Assembly: GCA_963797485.1 (NCBI GenBank)
Contig: CAWCPF010000003.1
Coordinates: 124,001 to 188,000 of the forward strand
Direction: 5' to 3'
DNA: 64,000 nucleotides
From: CAWAND01 sp963797485
Lineage (GTDB): Bacteria; Chloroflexota; Anaerolineae; Anaerolineales; E44-bin32
Shown: positions 18,887-27,141 of the stretch, piece by piece
How positions within the stretch are numbered: the first letter of the stretch is position 1
How the letters are laid out: each line of letters begins with the position of its first letter
Position numbers and translations under genes: made by a program
The notes under the pieces: model-generated
What the model saw: only the letters and a program-made list of their open reading frames with translations
Database searches by the model: none
What the model was told of the DNA's origin: nothing

Positions 18887-19500
18887 AGAGTGACCTGACG
18901 GGGTTCGGTGCGGTGGTGTTCGGCTTTGATGATCGAAAGGATGATGTCCACGGTGTCGTCCAGCCTGAAGTCGGCGTTGACCACGTAGTAATCGAACATC
19001 GCCACGCGCTTGAGTTCCTGCCGGGCGGTGGCGATGCGCAGTTTCAATCCCTCGGGGGTCTCGGTCTTCCGGGCTTCCAGCCGGGCCACCAGCTCCGCTT
19101 CGGAGCGCGTCGAGAGAAATACCAGCAGCGCGTCCGGGCAGAGCTCGCGGATGGTCTCGGCGCCCTGCACGTCGATGCGCATGACCACATCCTGGCCGCT
19201 GGCCAGGGCCTCCCGAACCTGCTGCTTGGGGATGCCTTTGTAATCGTTGTAGACAATGGCGTACTCGAGCAGTTCGCCCTTCTCAATCATCTCGGCGAAC
19301 TCATCCGAGCTCATGAAGTGGTAGTCAACACCATCGACCTCGCCCTCACGGCGGGGACGGGTCGTGGCCGTGACCACAAAATGAAAAGGCAGATCGCGCT
19401 CCTTCATGCGCTGAAGGACACTATCCTTGCCCACTCCGGAGGGCCCGGAGATGACAATCAGGAGCGGTTGGCGCTGTTCTTCGATGAGGGACGGCTGCAC
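18883..19500 (-). CDS. gmk: Guanylate kinase
   Basis: Phosphorylates GMP to GDP with ATP. It has the P-loop GPSGVGKDS (residues 19-27), the GMP-binding FVVTATTRPRREGEVDGVDYHF segment and IDVQGAETIRE. I set the start at GTG 19500, not the longer open frame to 19608, because AGGAGG lies nine bases upstream and this gives a standard 205-residue protein. The longer frame would cross the promoter at 19525-19530. Confidence 0.93.
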   Translation of the reverse strand: MQPSLIEEQRQPLLIVISGPSGVGKDSVLQRMKERDLPFHFVVTATTRPRREGEVDGVDYHFMSSDEFAEMIEKGELLEYAIVYNDYKGIPKQQVREALASGQDVVMRIDVQGAETIRELCPDALLVFLSTRSEAELVARLEARKTETPEGLKLRIATARQELKRVAMFDYYVVNADFRLDDTVDIILSIIKAEHHRTEPRQVTL

Positions 19501-19524
19501 GCTTGAAGGCCTCCTGCGCCGGTC

Positions 19525-19532
19525 AGTATAAT
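19525..19532. promoter_or_regulatory. Overlapping divergent -10 boxes for gmk and fmdB-like gene
   Basis: The same eight bases, AGTATAAT, read as TATAAT on the plus strand (19527-19532, toward the fmdB-like gene) and as TATACT on the minus strand (19530-19525, toward gmk). RNA polymerase could not occupy both at once, so the two genes may be expressed in a mutually exclusive way. Confidence 0.5.
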
Positions 19533-19551
19533 GCATACGATGGAGGTGGCC

Positions 19552-19936
19552 ATGCCGACGTACGACTATCGCTGCCGGGACTGCCGGATCCGCGTCAGCG
19601 TCTTCCAATCCTACGCCGAGTACGGCCAGGTGGCCGTCGAATGTCCAAACTGCGGAAGCCGCAATGTGAGGCGGCTGATCGGCCGCGTGCGAATTGCCAA
19701 ATCCGAGGACTCACGTCTCGACGATCTCTCTGACCCCGGTGCCTGGGGTGACATCGACGAAAACGATCCCAAATCCATGGCGCGCATGATGCGCAAAATG
19801 GGCCGGGAAATGGGGGAAGATGTGCCCTCCGGAGTTCGACGAGGTCGTCGACCGGCTGGAGGCCGGCCAGAGCCCCGAGGAGATCGAAGACGTCCTGCCC
19901 GATCTGGGCGCCGGAGGGGATGATTTCGACATGTGA
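19552..19936 (+). CDS. FmdB-like zinc ribbon protein, frameshift near C-terminus
   Basis: A small protein with an N-terminal FmdB/CxxC-CxxC zinc ribbon (YDYRCRDCRIRVSVFQSY...VECPNCGSRNVRRLIG). One extra C in the CCC run at 19825-19827 shifts the original frame; correction gives the acidic tail PPEFDEVVDRLEAGQSPEEIEDVLPDL ending DDFDM at 19936, about 127 residues. GGAGGTGG precedes ATG 19552. Proteins of this type are thought to be regulators or RNA/DNA-associated zinc proteins; function is not known. Confidence 0.82.
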
Positions 19937-19943
19937 CCCCCGA

Positions 19944-19987
19944 TTGTGAGGGGTTTCACAAACCGCCCCTGAGGTTGTCCGGGGCGG
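19944..19987. terminator. TTGTGA-N6-TCACAA site plus GC-rich hairpin between convergent genes
   Basis: TTGTGA-GGGGTT-TCACAA spans 19944-19961. It is followed by CCGCCCC (19963-19969) and GGGGCGG (19981-19987), which can form a 7-bp stem. The site lies between the stops of two convergent genes. The flank TTCACAAACCGCCC is shared with the element at 14459, so both belong to one repeat-like family. Confidence 0.5.
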
Positions 19988-20032
19988 TTGGCTGTGTCAA
20001 GGAAGGGATAGGTTCTAAAGTCGTCGACGCCG

Positions 20033-20884
20033 TCAGGGTCCATTGCACGGCGAGGGCTGGCCGGCGCCGTTGCGCCCCCCGCACCACGAGTAGGTCTTGG
20101 TCCCCTGCTTGTAATGCCCGCTGAATTGGTCCATGTTGGTCGACATGCGGAAGACGAAAGTCACCGTCGGGCTGGTGCCGTTCACGCTGCCGCTCAATGT
20201 CCGTCCGCCTTCGCTGGCCGTCCCGGTGATGCCCATGGCCGTGATCGAGGCAAACGTCCCGGAGACAGAGTTGCCGTTTTGTTTGAGGCTCAGTGTTCCC
20301 GGAGTGCCATCCGTCCAAACCCTCCAATCTCCGGTCCATATATAGGAAGGCGTGGGTGTTGGAGGCGGCGTGAAGACCGGACGCTGAGAGACATCGCCGT
20401 TGATTTCGAGGTATCGGCCCCACAGCCAGCAATCCTTACCCGGGCTGGCAGGATCAGTCACAAAGAAGTAATCCCCTTCGGCGTTCCGGCCGACGATCTG
20501 CACCGTGTCCCCCAGCAGGAACGTGCGGATCAGGTCGTATACGGCCAAGGGGCCCGAACGGCAGTTGGTGTTTTGGGTCAGGGATCCTAGCGTAATTGAA
20601 AGTGTCGCGGTGGGGGTGGCCGTGGGGGTGCTGCTGGGTGTGGCTGTGAATTCAGGGGTCGAAGTGAACTCGGGGGTGGCGGTCGCTGTTGGCGCCAAGC
20701 CCGGTGCCAGGCTGCCGGCCGCCGCCAGTACGGCCGCCGTGGAGGTCTGGCCGGCGGCCACCGTCTCGGCGATCGAGGTCGATGCGGGGCCCGATCCCGC
20801 CAGTTGGGTTGTCAGATTGCAGGCCAACAGGCTCAAAGACACGGCCACTGCCACCCCGGTCGTTGGACGCCTCGGGTCAGACAT
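20033..20884 (-). CDS. SH3-like lipoprotein 1 of three tandem paralogs
   Basis: A predicted lipoprotein starting at ATG 20884 with signal VAVAVSLSLLACN (lipobox cysteine). It continues with an Ala-rich helix (TSIAETVAAGQTSTAAVLAAAGSL), a Thr/Pro linker (TPEFTSTPEFTATPSSTPT), then an SH3b-like domain (QNTNCRSGPLAVYDLIRTFLLGD...CWLWGRYLEINGD) and a C-terminal beta domain with WTGDWRVWTDGTPGTLSL and WCGGRNGAGQPSPCNG. The SH3b-like unit may bind cell-wall or surface ligands. The C-terminal domain resembles that of paralog 3. Function unknown. Confidence 0.78.
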   Translation of the reverse strand: MSDPRRPTTGVAVAVSLSLLACNLTTQLAGSGPASTSIAETVAAGQTSTAAVLAAAGSLAPGLAPTATATPEFTSTPEFTATPSSTPTATPTATLSITLGSLTQNTNCRSGPLAVYDLIRTFLLGDTVQIVGRNAEGDYFFVTDPASPGKDCWLWGRYLEINGDVSQRPVFTPPPTPTPSYIWTGDWRVWTDGTPGTLSLKQNGNSVSGTFASITAMGITGTASEGGRTLSGSVNGTSPTVTFVFRMSTNMDQFSGHYKQGTKTYSWCGGRNGAGQPSPCNGP

Positions 20885-21079
20885 GGCGCAGCTCCTGGCG
20901 GCCGCCGATGGGCCCGGCCGGGATGGGGATTGGTTTGGGCCGCCGCCGGTCACCTTATCTAGGCTAACACACTTGCTGCCGGCCGAGATTAGAGATGCAG
21001 CTTAGGGGATTATTGATCGGTAAGGACCCGTTTGTAGGGCACGGGCCGGCCAGCCGCCCCCGCGCCTATCCGTTGATGT

Positions 21080-21967
21080 TTACGGGATCGTGAAATTGAG
21101 CGTCTTGCTCACGCACTGCCCCGTCTGCCCAGGACCGGTGCACAAGGTCACCGTGACCTGCATCTCATGGCCGAATGGGTCGGAGAACGAATTGCCGTAG
21201 ATGTAGCCGGTGTCGCCTGGGTCGAGGTCCGGGATGGACGTGTCGACGCCGACACAGCCGCTGCGCTTGTCGAAGACGTCGGTCGAGTTTTCCACGGTTT
21301 CGTTCTGCACCGTGTCCTCGGCCTTGATCTTGCCTGACTTGAACGTGACGCTTCCGGTGTTGACGACCTGGAAGCCGGGAGCAAAGCCGAACGGGCAGCC
21401 GGCTTCCATGTAGGAGTAGCTGAGCGTGAAGCCCAGGCTGGGGGTGGGCGTGGGTGGGGGCGTGAACACGGGCACGTTGGACGTGTCACCGCTGACCGTG
21501 ACGTATCGGCCCCACAGCCAGCAGTCCTTGCCCGGCTGGCCGGGATCGGTCACGTACCAGTAGTCTCCGGCGGCGTCCTTGCCGGTGATCTGCGCCATCT
21601 CCCCCGTGAGAAAGGTGCGGATCAGGTCGTACACCGCCAGCGGCCCGGATCGGCAGTTGGTGTTTTGGGTCAAAGCTGCCAGGGGCACCGAAGGCGTGGG
21701 GGTTTCGGTGCTTGTCGGCGTGGCGCTGGGGGTGGCGCTGAATTCGGGCGTGGCGGTGGCTTCGGGCGTCGACGTGGCCGCCGGGACCAGGCTGGCAGCC
21801 AGCGTGCCGGCGGCCGAGAGAACCGCCGCCGTCGATGTCTGGCCGGCGACAATGGTCTGCGCCACGGCCGTCGAGGCGGCGTTGGGATCGACGATGCCCG
21901 TAGCCACAGCGCATGCCAGCCCGGAGAGTGACAAAAACCCGGCCAAGATTGCGGCCGGCCGGGTCAT
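21080..21967 (-). CDS. SH3-like lipoprotein 2 of three tandem paralogs (different C-terminal domain)
   Basis: Lipoprotein with lipobox LSGLAC, the same Ala-rich segment, Thr/Pro linker and SH3b-like domain as its neighbours (NTNCRSGPLAVYDLIRTFL...CWLWGRYVTV). Its C-terminus is unrelated: a predicted Ig-like beta sandwich (LGFTLSYSYMEAGCPFGFAPGFQVVNTG, then DLDPGDTGYIYGNSFSDPFGHEMQV). The first half is nearly identical at the DNA level to the next gene over 440 bases. I prefer ATG 21967 over ATG 22018 because the signal peptide then begins at the terminus. Confidence 0.77.
   Translation of the reverse strand: MTRPAAILAGFLSLSGLACAVATGIVDPNAASTAVAQTIVAGQTSTAAVLSAAGTLAASLVPAATSTPEATATPEFSATPSATPTSTETPTPSVPLAALTQNTNCRSGPLAVYDLIRTFLTGEMAQITGKDAAGDYWYVTDPGQPGKDCWLWGRYVTVSGDTSNVPVFTPPPTPTPSLGFTLSYSYMEAGCPFGFAPGFQVVNTGSVTFKSGKIKAEDTVQNETVENSTDVFDKRSGCVGVDTSIPDLDPGDTGYIYGNSFSDPFGHEMQVTVTLCTGPGQTGQCVSKTLNFTIP
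21461..21900. repeat. Near-identical segment shared with 22461-22900
   Basis: The 440 bases from 21461 to 21900 align with 22461 to 22900 at a constant offset of exactly 1000 bases, with only scattered substitutions. The segment covers the SH3b-like domain, linker and Ala-rich region of paralogs 2 and 3. Flanking regions, including the C-terminal domains, are unrelated, which suggests recent duplication or gene conversion restricted to the N-terminal part. Confidence 0.85.
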
Positions 21968-22124
21968 TTTCTGCACGGCGATCTTCCGGCATTTCTGCAA
22001 CGAGGATCCACCCCGCATGGTGCACGTCTAGCATGCTGAGCTTATCACACCCGTGACCATTCGCTACTGTGGCGCAAGGGATCAAGAGCAGGGTGCCCAG
22101 TCGGCCGAGGAGGAATTCAGCCCT

Positions 22125-22976
22125 TTACGGACCCTGACATGGGCTTGGCTCACCGGCCCCATTGCGCGCCCCGCACCATGGGTAGGTCACATCAGCTACC
22201 AGGTACTGCCCGCGGAACTGCTGACCATCGGACGTCATGCGGAATGTAATGGTCACAGGTGTGCCCACGCCCGAGACGCCGCCGGTAAGCGTGCGACCGC
22301 CGTCGCTGGTTGTGCCGTTGATGCCATAGTCCGGGACGCCGTGCAGCGTACCGCTGACCGAGCCTCCGGATTGCTGAAGATCCATGGTGGACGGTGAATT
22401 GTTAGCCCACACATTCCAGTGACCTGTCCAGACATAGGCGAGCGTGGGGGTTGGAGGCGGCGTGAAGACGGGCACGTTGGACGTGTCACCGCTGACCGTG
22501 ACGTATCGGCCCCACAGCCAGCAGTCTTTGCCCGGCTGCCCGGGATCGGTCACGTACCAGTAATCTCCGGCGGCGTCCTTGCCGGTGATCTGCGCCATCT
22601 CCCCCGTGAGAAAGGTGCGGATCAGGTCGTACACAGCCAGCGGCCCGGATCGGCAGTTGGTGTTTTGGGTCAAAGCTGCCAGGGGCACCGAAGGCGTGGG
22701 GGTTTCGGTGCTTGTCGGCGTGGCGCTGGGGGTGGCGGTGAATTCGGAGGTCGAAGTGGATTCGGGTGTGGGGGTGGCCGGTGGGACCAGGCTGGCCGCC
22801 AGCGTGCCGGCAGCCGAGAGAACCGCTGCCGTCGATGTACCGCCGGCGGCAATGGTCTGGGCGACCGCCGTTGAGGCGGCGTTGGGGTCGACGATGCCAG
22901 TCTGCAGACTGCAGGCCATAGCCGTAATCAGCACTGGAGTCAGCAACCAGACAGGCGAATGGCGTGACCGTTCCAT
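22125..22976 (-). CDS. SH3-like lipoprotein 3 of three tandem paralogs
   Basis: Starts at ATG 22976 with signal WLLTPVLITAMAC (lipobox). It shares the N-terminal and SH3b-like region almost exactly with paralog 2, but its C-terminal domain (WTGHWNVWANNSPSTMDLQQSGGSVSG, ending WCGARNGAGEPSPCQG) is like that of paralog 1. This domain has the look of a small beta barrel with repeated W..G.W and GSVSGT-type strands. Probably exported and lipid anchored, role unknown. Confidence 0.78.
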   Translation of the reverse strand: MERSRHSPVWLLTPVLITAMACSLQTGIVDPNAASTAVAQTIAAGGTSTAAVLSAAGTLAASLVPPATPTPESTSTSEFTATPSATPTSTETPTPSVPLAALTQNTNCRSGPLAVYDLIRTFLTGEMAQITGKDAAGDYWYVTDPGQPGKDCWLWGRYVTVSGDTSNVPVFTPPPTPTLAYVWTGHWNVWANNSPSTMDLQQSGGSVSGTLHGVPDYGINGTTSDGGRTLTGGVSGVGTPVTITFRMTSDGQQFRGQYLVADVTYPWCGARNGAGEPSPCQGP

Positions 22977-23114
22977 GCTGGACCTCCGGTCGGCGCGGCG
23001 GTTGATGGACGCTCAGGCAGCGTTGTGTTTGGTCTTCGATCTGAGGACCGAAACGCGGAGGGTCTTGCAGCTTCCCCGCCGGCAGCGAGATTGGCCCTTA
23101 GCTTAGCACACCGG

Positions 23115-23747
23115 TCAAGCTTCGGAACGAGTGGATTCAAACGCATCGACGGCGCGGCGAAGGTCGTCTTGGACGTCGTCCGGGCCGCGGTTGCCGTCGA
23201 TGACCCGCCAGCGCGCCGGTTCGGCGCTCGCCATCTCGAGGTAGGCGCTCCTCACGCGCTGGTGAAAAGCGGGGTCGTAGGCGTCCAGCCGGTTCCACTG
23301 GCCGGCCGATCTGCGCCGCTCGAGGCCGGCGTCGGAGGGCAAGTCAATCAACAAGGTCAGGTCTGGGGCCAGGCCGCCGGTGGCGAAGGCGGTAATCGCC
23401 TGAAGCTCATCCAGCGGCAGTCCGTGCCCGTGGCCCTGGTAAGCGTATGACGAATCATAGAAGCGATCTGAGACCACCACGCCGCCGGCCTGGAGATGCG
23501 GCCGGATGACTTCCTTGACGAGCTGAGAGCGTGAAGCCGTAAACAGCAGGAATTCGGTGCGCGGGTCCATCTGGCGGTTGTCGAGCGCCATCAACACCTG
23601 GCGTATCTGGTCGCCGATGGCTGTGCCTCCGGGCTCGCGGGTGAGCACCACGGATTGCTGTCGGCCCTCGAGATACTCGACCAGTCGCTTGGCCTGGACC
23701 GTTTTCCCGCTGCCGTCGGGACCCTCCAGGGTGATAAACAGGCTCAC
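23115..23747 (-). CDS. tmk: Thymidylate kinase
   Basis: Phosphorylates dTMP to dTDP. The P-loop is GPDGSGKT (residues 9-16), followed by the DR(Y/F) motif in VVSDRFYDSSYAYQG and the LID-region RRRSAGQWNRLD. At 210 residues it has family length. Start is GTG 23747, which overlaps the stop of the upstream AAA/R3H gene by four bases (GTGA) after the downstream frameshift in that gene is corrected. The four-base coupling makes a shared operon likely. Confidence 0.93.
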   Translation of the reverse strand: MSLFITLEGPDGSGKTVQAKRLVEYLEGRQQSVVLTREPGGTAIGDQIRQVLMALDNRQMDPRTEFLLFTASRSQLVKEVIRPHLQAGGVVVSDRFYDSSYAYQGHGHGLPLDELQAITAFATGGLAPDLTLLIDLPSDAGLERRRSAGQWNRLDAYDPAFHQRVRSAYLEMASAEPARWRVIDGNRGPDDVQDDLRRAVDAFESTRSEA

Positions 23748-25342
23748 TCTCGGAAGATCCTGACGCGCCGGCGGGGCTCTTTTCCATAGGAATGGGAGAT
23801 CAAGTTGGCCTGACGGGCCAGCTGGTGCTGGAGACGCCGGATGTAGGATGACGCCGGTGTCAGATCGACGGATCGGGCGCCATTGAGCACGGCCTGGATG
23901 GCATCCTGAAGTTCTCGCTCATGGCCTGTTGCAGGGACGGGTCCTCGGCCATTGTGTGCAGGTTGAACAGATCGGCGAGCAATCCCTCCATCTGGCCGCT
24001 GGTGTTTGCGCGCAGCACGTAGACGGGGATGCGCCGGGTTTCCGCGTCGGCAATCACCTTGAGGCGCCGGCGATAGTACGACCGCAGGGTCACCACCGCG
24101 TCGGCCTCCCCCAGATGATCCACCAGCTGGGCTGGCACGCCCAGGCGTTTGGCGGCTGTGCGCAGGCGGTTGCGGGCCACGCCATAGGCGTAGACGCGCA
24201 CCGGCGCCACGGCCGAGCCTGGGACCCTGGGCGGGGTGGGCGAGTAAGGCAGCCCATCTTGGTCGCCGTTGGTCGGCATGGATGGCAGCGGCGCCTGGCG
24301 CCGGTAGCCGGCCTGGCCGGGCCGCCCGGTAGCCGGCCGCGGGGCGGGGGTCTGAATCTGGATCTCCCCCTCGGTCGTGCGCGAGCGCAGTTCAGGCTCG
24401 GAGGGCCGTCCGCGCAGCATGGCGTCCACGGCCGAGCCCACGTCGTGGTGGACGGCCATCCGGTCCCGGGCCTGGATCTCGATCAACGCATCGAACGTCG
24501 GGGCGGCCCGGCGCTCGAGAACGGTCTTCTGTGTGCCCCGCCGGCGGGCTTCTTCGTCGGACAGTGTGACCGAACTCAATCCCGCCGACCAGATCGGAAA
24601 GCGTGGGATTGAGGAGTAGATTCTCGAGGGTGTTGCCATGCGCCGTGCCGATCAACTGCACGCCGCGCTCGGCGATGGTGCGGGCGGCGATGGCCTCGAG
24701 CTCGCGGCCAATCTCGTCGATCACAATCACCTCGGGGTTGTGATTCTCAACCGCCTCGATCATGACCTCGTGCTGCAGGCTTGGCTCGCGGACTTGCATG
24801 CGTCGGGCGCGTCCGATGGCCGGGTGCGGCACATCGCCATCGCCAGCGATCTCATTAGATGTGTCCACGATCACGACGCGCTTGTCTTCCGCCAGGATGC
24901 GGGCGGCCTCGCGCAGCATGGTCGTCTTCCCGATCCCGGGCCGGCCGAGCAACAGCACACTCTTGCCGTTGGAAATGATGTCTTGAATGATGTCAATGGT
25001 GCCGTAAACCGCCCGGCCCACTCGGCAGGTCAAACCAACGATGTGGTCGTGGCGGTTGCGGATGGCGGAGATGCGGTGCAGCGTGCGTTCGATGCCGGCC
25101 CGATTGTCGGCGTCGAACTCGCCGATGCGATCGACCACAAACCCGAGCTCGTCGTGGTCCACTTCGCGTTCGGACAGGTTGACCTCGGCATCGGTGTAGC
25201 GAGCCGTGGGAACCCGACCGAGGTCAAGGATGACTTCGAGCAATTCGTCTTGCCGGTCGATCTGCCGCAGCTTGCGGGTGATCTCGTCTGGCAAGACGCC
25301 CAGCAGGGCCTCGAGATCGTCGGTGATGCGGCGTTGGGTCAT
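23744..25342 (-). CDS. AAA ATPase with R3H nucleic-acid-binding domain (two frameshifts)
   Basis: About 530 residues after two corrections. The N-terminal region (MTQRRITDDLEALLGVLPDE) leads to an AAA domain with Walker A GRPGIGKTTMLREAA, Walker B VIVIDEIG and a sensor-like TAHGNTLENLL, similar to stage III sporulation AA and plastid/cyanobacterial ycf45 proteins. An extra base at 24573 then breaks the frame; the corrected text is SVTLSDEEARRRGTQKTVLERR. A missing base near 23915 must be restored to give ELQDAIQAVLNGARSV and the R3H domain ARQANLISHSYGKEPRRRVRIF. It overlaps GNAT upstream (ATGA) and tmk downstream (GTGA). Probably binds single-stranded nucleic acid. Confidence 0.85.
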
Positions 25343-26322
25343 GTTGGCTCTTGTGAATGGACCACTGTGGCGTCGGACACCGGAGCGTAGGGCGCCGTCG
25401 GCTCCGGCCGGGTACCCTCAAATACGGGCAAAGGCGAGACGGCCGGTAAACGCGCGCGGGCGGCCAGTCGCTTGACCATGACCGCCTGATCCGTCCAGGC
25501 ATCGGCGCCCATTCGACCCAGTTTGGCGTTCATCCAACCCTGGTATGAGCGCACGCACAGGTAGATTGGATGCCCGCCCCCTTCCAGAACCTTGTCCAGC
25601 AGCCCGACGATCAAGGACTCGGATTCCTCGACGGCCGGATGGATGAACGGGTGGAGCCAGATGCCGAGCGGGCCGCGATCGATGTCGGCATACCCCAACA
25701 ACTCGCCATCCTGATAGAAGACCAGGCCGGGCCTTGCGCCGTTGGGAGCGGGCTCGACCTGCTGAACCAACCCAGGCACCAGGTCCTGGTACAGATTGGT
25801 TAGGTCGGTTTGGTCACGGTCGTGCTCAGGCTGCCACAGCGCAACGTCGTGTGGATCGGGAGGCGCCGAGGGCTTCTCCCAGCGCCAGATGCGCTGCCGG
25901 GCATAGATGGCGAAACCGGCTTCACGCAAGCTTTCGAATGCCGAGCTGCCTTCGTCGACCTCAGCCACCAAATTCTGGGCCCCGCGGCGGCCCACGGATT
26001 GCGCCAGCGCGTCAAGCAAGCGGGCGCCCAGGATGGCCTGCAGGCCAGCCGAGGGCCCGATAAAGGTCAGCCGGGCGACCCGCGATTGATAAGGATGGCT
26101 CACCTGGCCGATGAGGTCTGGGATCTCGTCGTGGCGATCCCGCACCACCATGGTGCACTCCCCCCGGCCGGGGGTCAGACTGTCGAGCAAGGCGTTCTGA
26201 AGCGGCTGGGGTCCGCGGGTGAAGGCCATTTGTGAATGGAAACATAGACCTTCGTGACGCACGCGGTGGAGCAGGGGCAAATCTCGCCAGTCAAATGGCC
26301 TTACTTGGGTAGAATCTGTCAT
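25339..26322 (-). CDS. GNAT-fold protein, uncharacterised
   Basis: A 327-residue soluble protein that I do not recognise by name. Its middle resembles a GNAT acetyltransferase fold (VARLTFIGPSAGLQAILGARLLDALAQSVGRRGAQNLVAEVDEGSSAFESLREAGF), with a second, more degenerate copy (GLVFYQDGELLGYADIDRGPLG...ESESLIVGLLDKVLEGG...YLCVRSYQGWMNAKLG). It therefore looks like a tandem GNAT. The stop overlaps the ATG of the AAA/R3H gene by four bases. Function unknown; possibly a modification partner of the downstream protein. Confidence 0.65.
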   Translation of the reverse strand: MTDSTQVRPFDWRDLPLLHRVRHEGLCFHSQMAFTRGPQPLQNALLDSLTPGRGECTMVVRDRHDEIPDLIGQVSHPYQSRVARLTFIGPSAGLQAILGARLLDALAQSVGRRGAQNLVAEVDEGSSAFESLREAGFAIYARQRIWRWEKPSAPPDPHDVALWQPEHDRDQTDLTNLYQDLVPGLVQQVEPAPNGARPGLVFYQDGELLGYADIDRGPLGIWLHPFIHPAVEESESLIVGLLDKVLEGGGHPIYLCVRSYQGWMNAKLGRMGADAWTDQAVMVKRLAARARLPAVSPLPVFEGTRPEPTAPYAPVSDATVVHSQEPT

Positions 26323-26547
26323 GCACTCCGCACGTTGTCAGGGCCGCCGCTCCTCGGCCGAGAGACCGCGTCCGAGGGCGGAGGGGCGTGGTGGTCCGTG
26401 GGTTGACGGATTCTACCATGTGCCCAAGTCAAGGAGTCTTGGTCGGCCTAACGCGGCCCAACGTGCCGGAGGACGTACAATTGGCGCGGCAGGCATTGAA
26501 CGGCTCGCCTGTCGCAGCCAGGAACCGGCGGGAGGAGGCAGGACTGC
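26323..26547. other. Intergenic region upstream of ECF transporter
   Basis: A 225-base region between divergent genes. On plus, TACAAT at about 26475-26480 is a possible -10 box, giving a leader of about 60 bases that ends with AGGAGG nine bases before ATG 26548. The leader can form a small GCAGGC/GCCTGT stem. I could not recognise a TPP, cobalamin, FMN or other named riboswitch. On minus, TAGAAT at about 26417-26412 is a possible -10 for the GNAT-fold gene. Confidence 0.4.
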
Positions 26548-27084
26548 ATGAGAGCCAGGGTGATCAGCGTGCTGGCGGTCAGCATCGCGCTCGTGGCGGT
26601 GGTGATCTCCAGTGTCCCCATTCCCATCCCCATGACGGGCGGGTACACGCATCCGGGTGCCGTGATTGAAGTTTTCGTGGCGGTCGCATTTGGGCCGGTG
26701 GTCGGCGCAGTCGCGGCCGGCGTGGGAGCGGCTCTGTCGGACCTGTTGCTGGGATACGGCACCTTCGCCCCCTTGACCTTGGTGGCCCACGCCAGCCTAG
26801 GGCTCTTGGTTGGCTGGCTGGGTTGGCGGCGCGGCTGGCGCATGAAGGTGTTGGGTTGGGTCCTGGGCGGCCTGGCCCTGGTGACCTTCTACTATGTTGG
26901 TGAAGCCAGCCTCTACCAGCTGGGCAACGTGGCTGCGGCCGCCGAAGTGCCCATCAACCTGGTTCAGGTGGGCCTAGGCATCCTCGGCCTGGCGCTCTAC
27001 CAACTTGTGAAAAGAGCTTATCCACCCCTGGACAGCCTTACCGCCGATGTCGCCTTCGAGGACCAGGACATTCCCTCGGAGTAG
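26548..27084 (+). CDS. ECF transporter substrate-binding (S) component
   Basis: A 178-residue integral membrane protein with about five or six hydrophobic segments: VISVLAVSIALVAVVISSVPI, HPGAVIEVFVAVAFGPVVGAVAAGVG, LTLVAHASLGLLVGWLGW, VLGWVLGGLALVTFYYV and VQVGLGILGLALYQLV. The G..G...G.LSDLLLGYG text is typical of ECF S components for vitamins or trace metals. It is followed in order by two ATPases and an EcfT, so it is a dedicated (group I) system. I cannot assign the vitamin. Confidence 0.82.
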   Translation: MRARVISVLAVSIALVAVVISSVPIPIPMTGGYTHPGAVIEVFVAVAFGPVVGAVAAGVGAALSDLLLGYGTFAPLTLVAHASLGLLVGWLGWRRGWRMKVLGWVLGGLALVTFYYVGEASLYQLGNVAAAAEVPINLVQVGLGILGLALYQLVKRAYPPLDSLTADVAFEDQDIPSE

Positions 27085-27141
27085 ACCGCGGCCTGCGCCG
27101 CCCGACCCGACATCGGTTGGTTGCCGGGAGTGAGACCCTGC

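Noticed and set aside
26323..26547. Riboswitch upstream of the ECF operon
   Set aside because: Expected for a vitamin transporter, but no conserved TPP, cobalamin, FMN or folate elements could be recognised by eye. A covariance-model search would decide.
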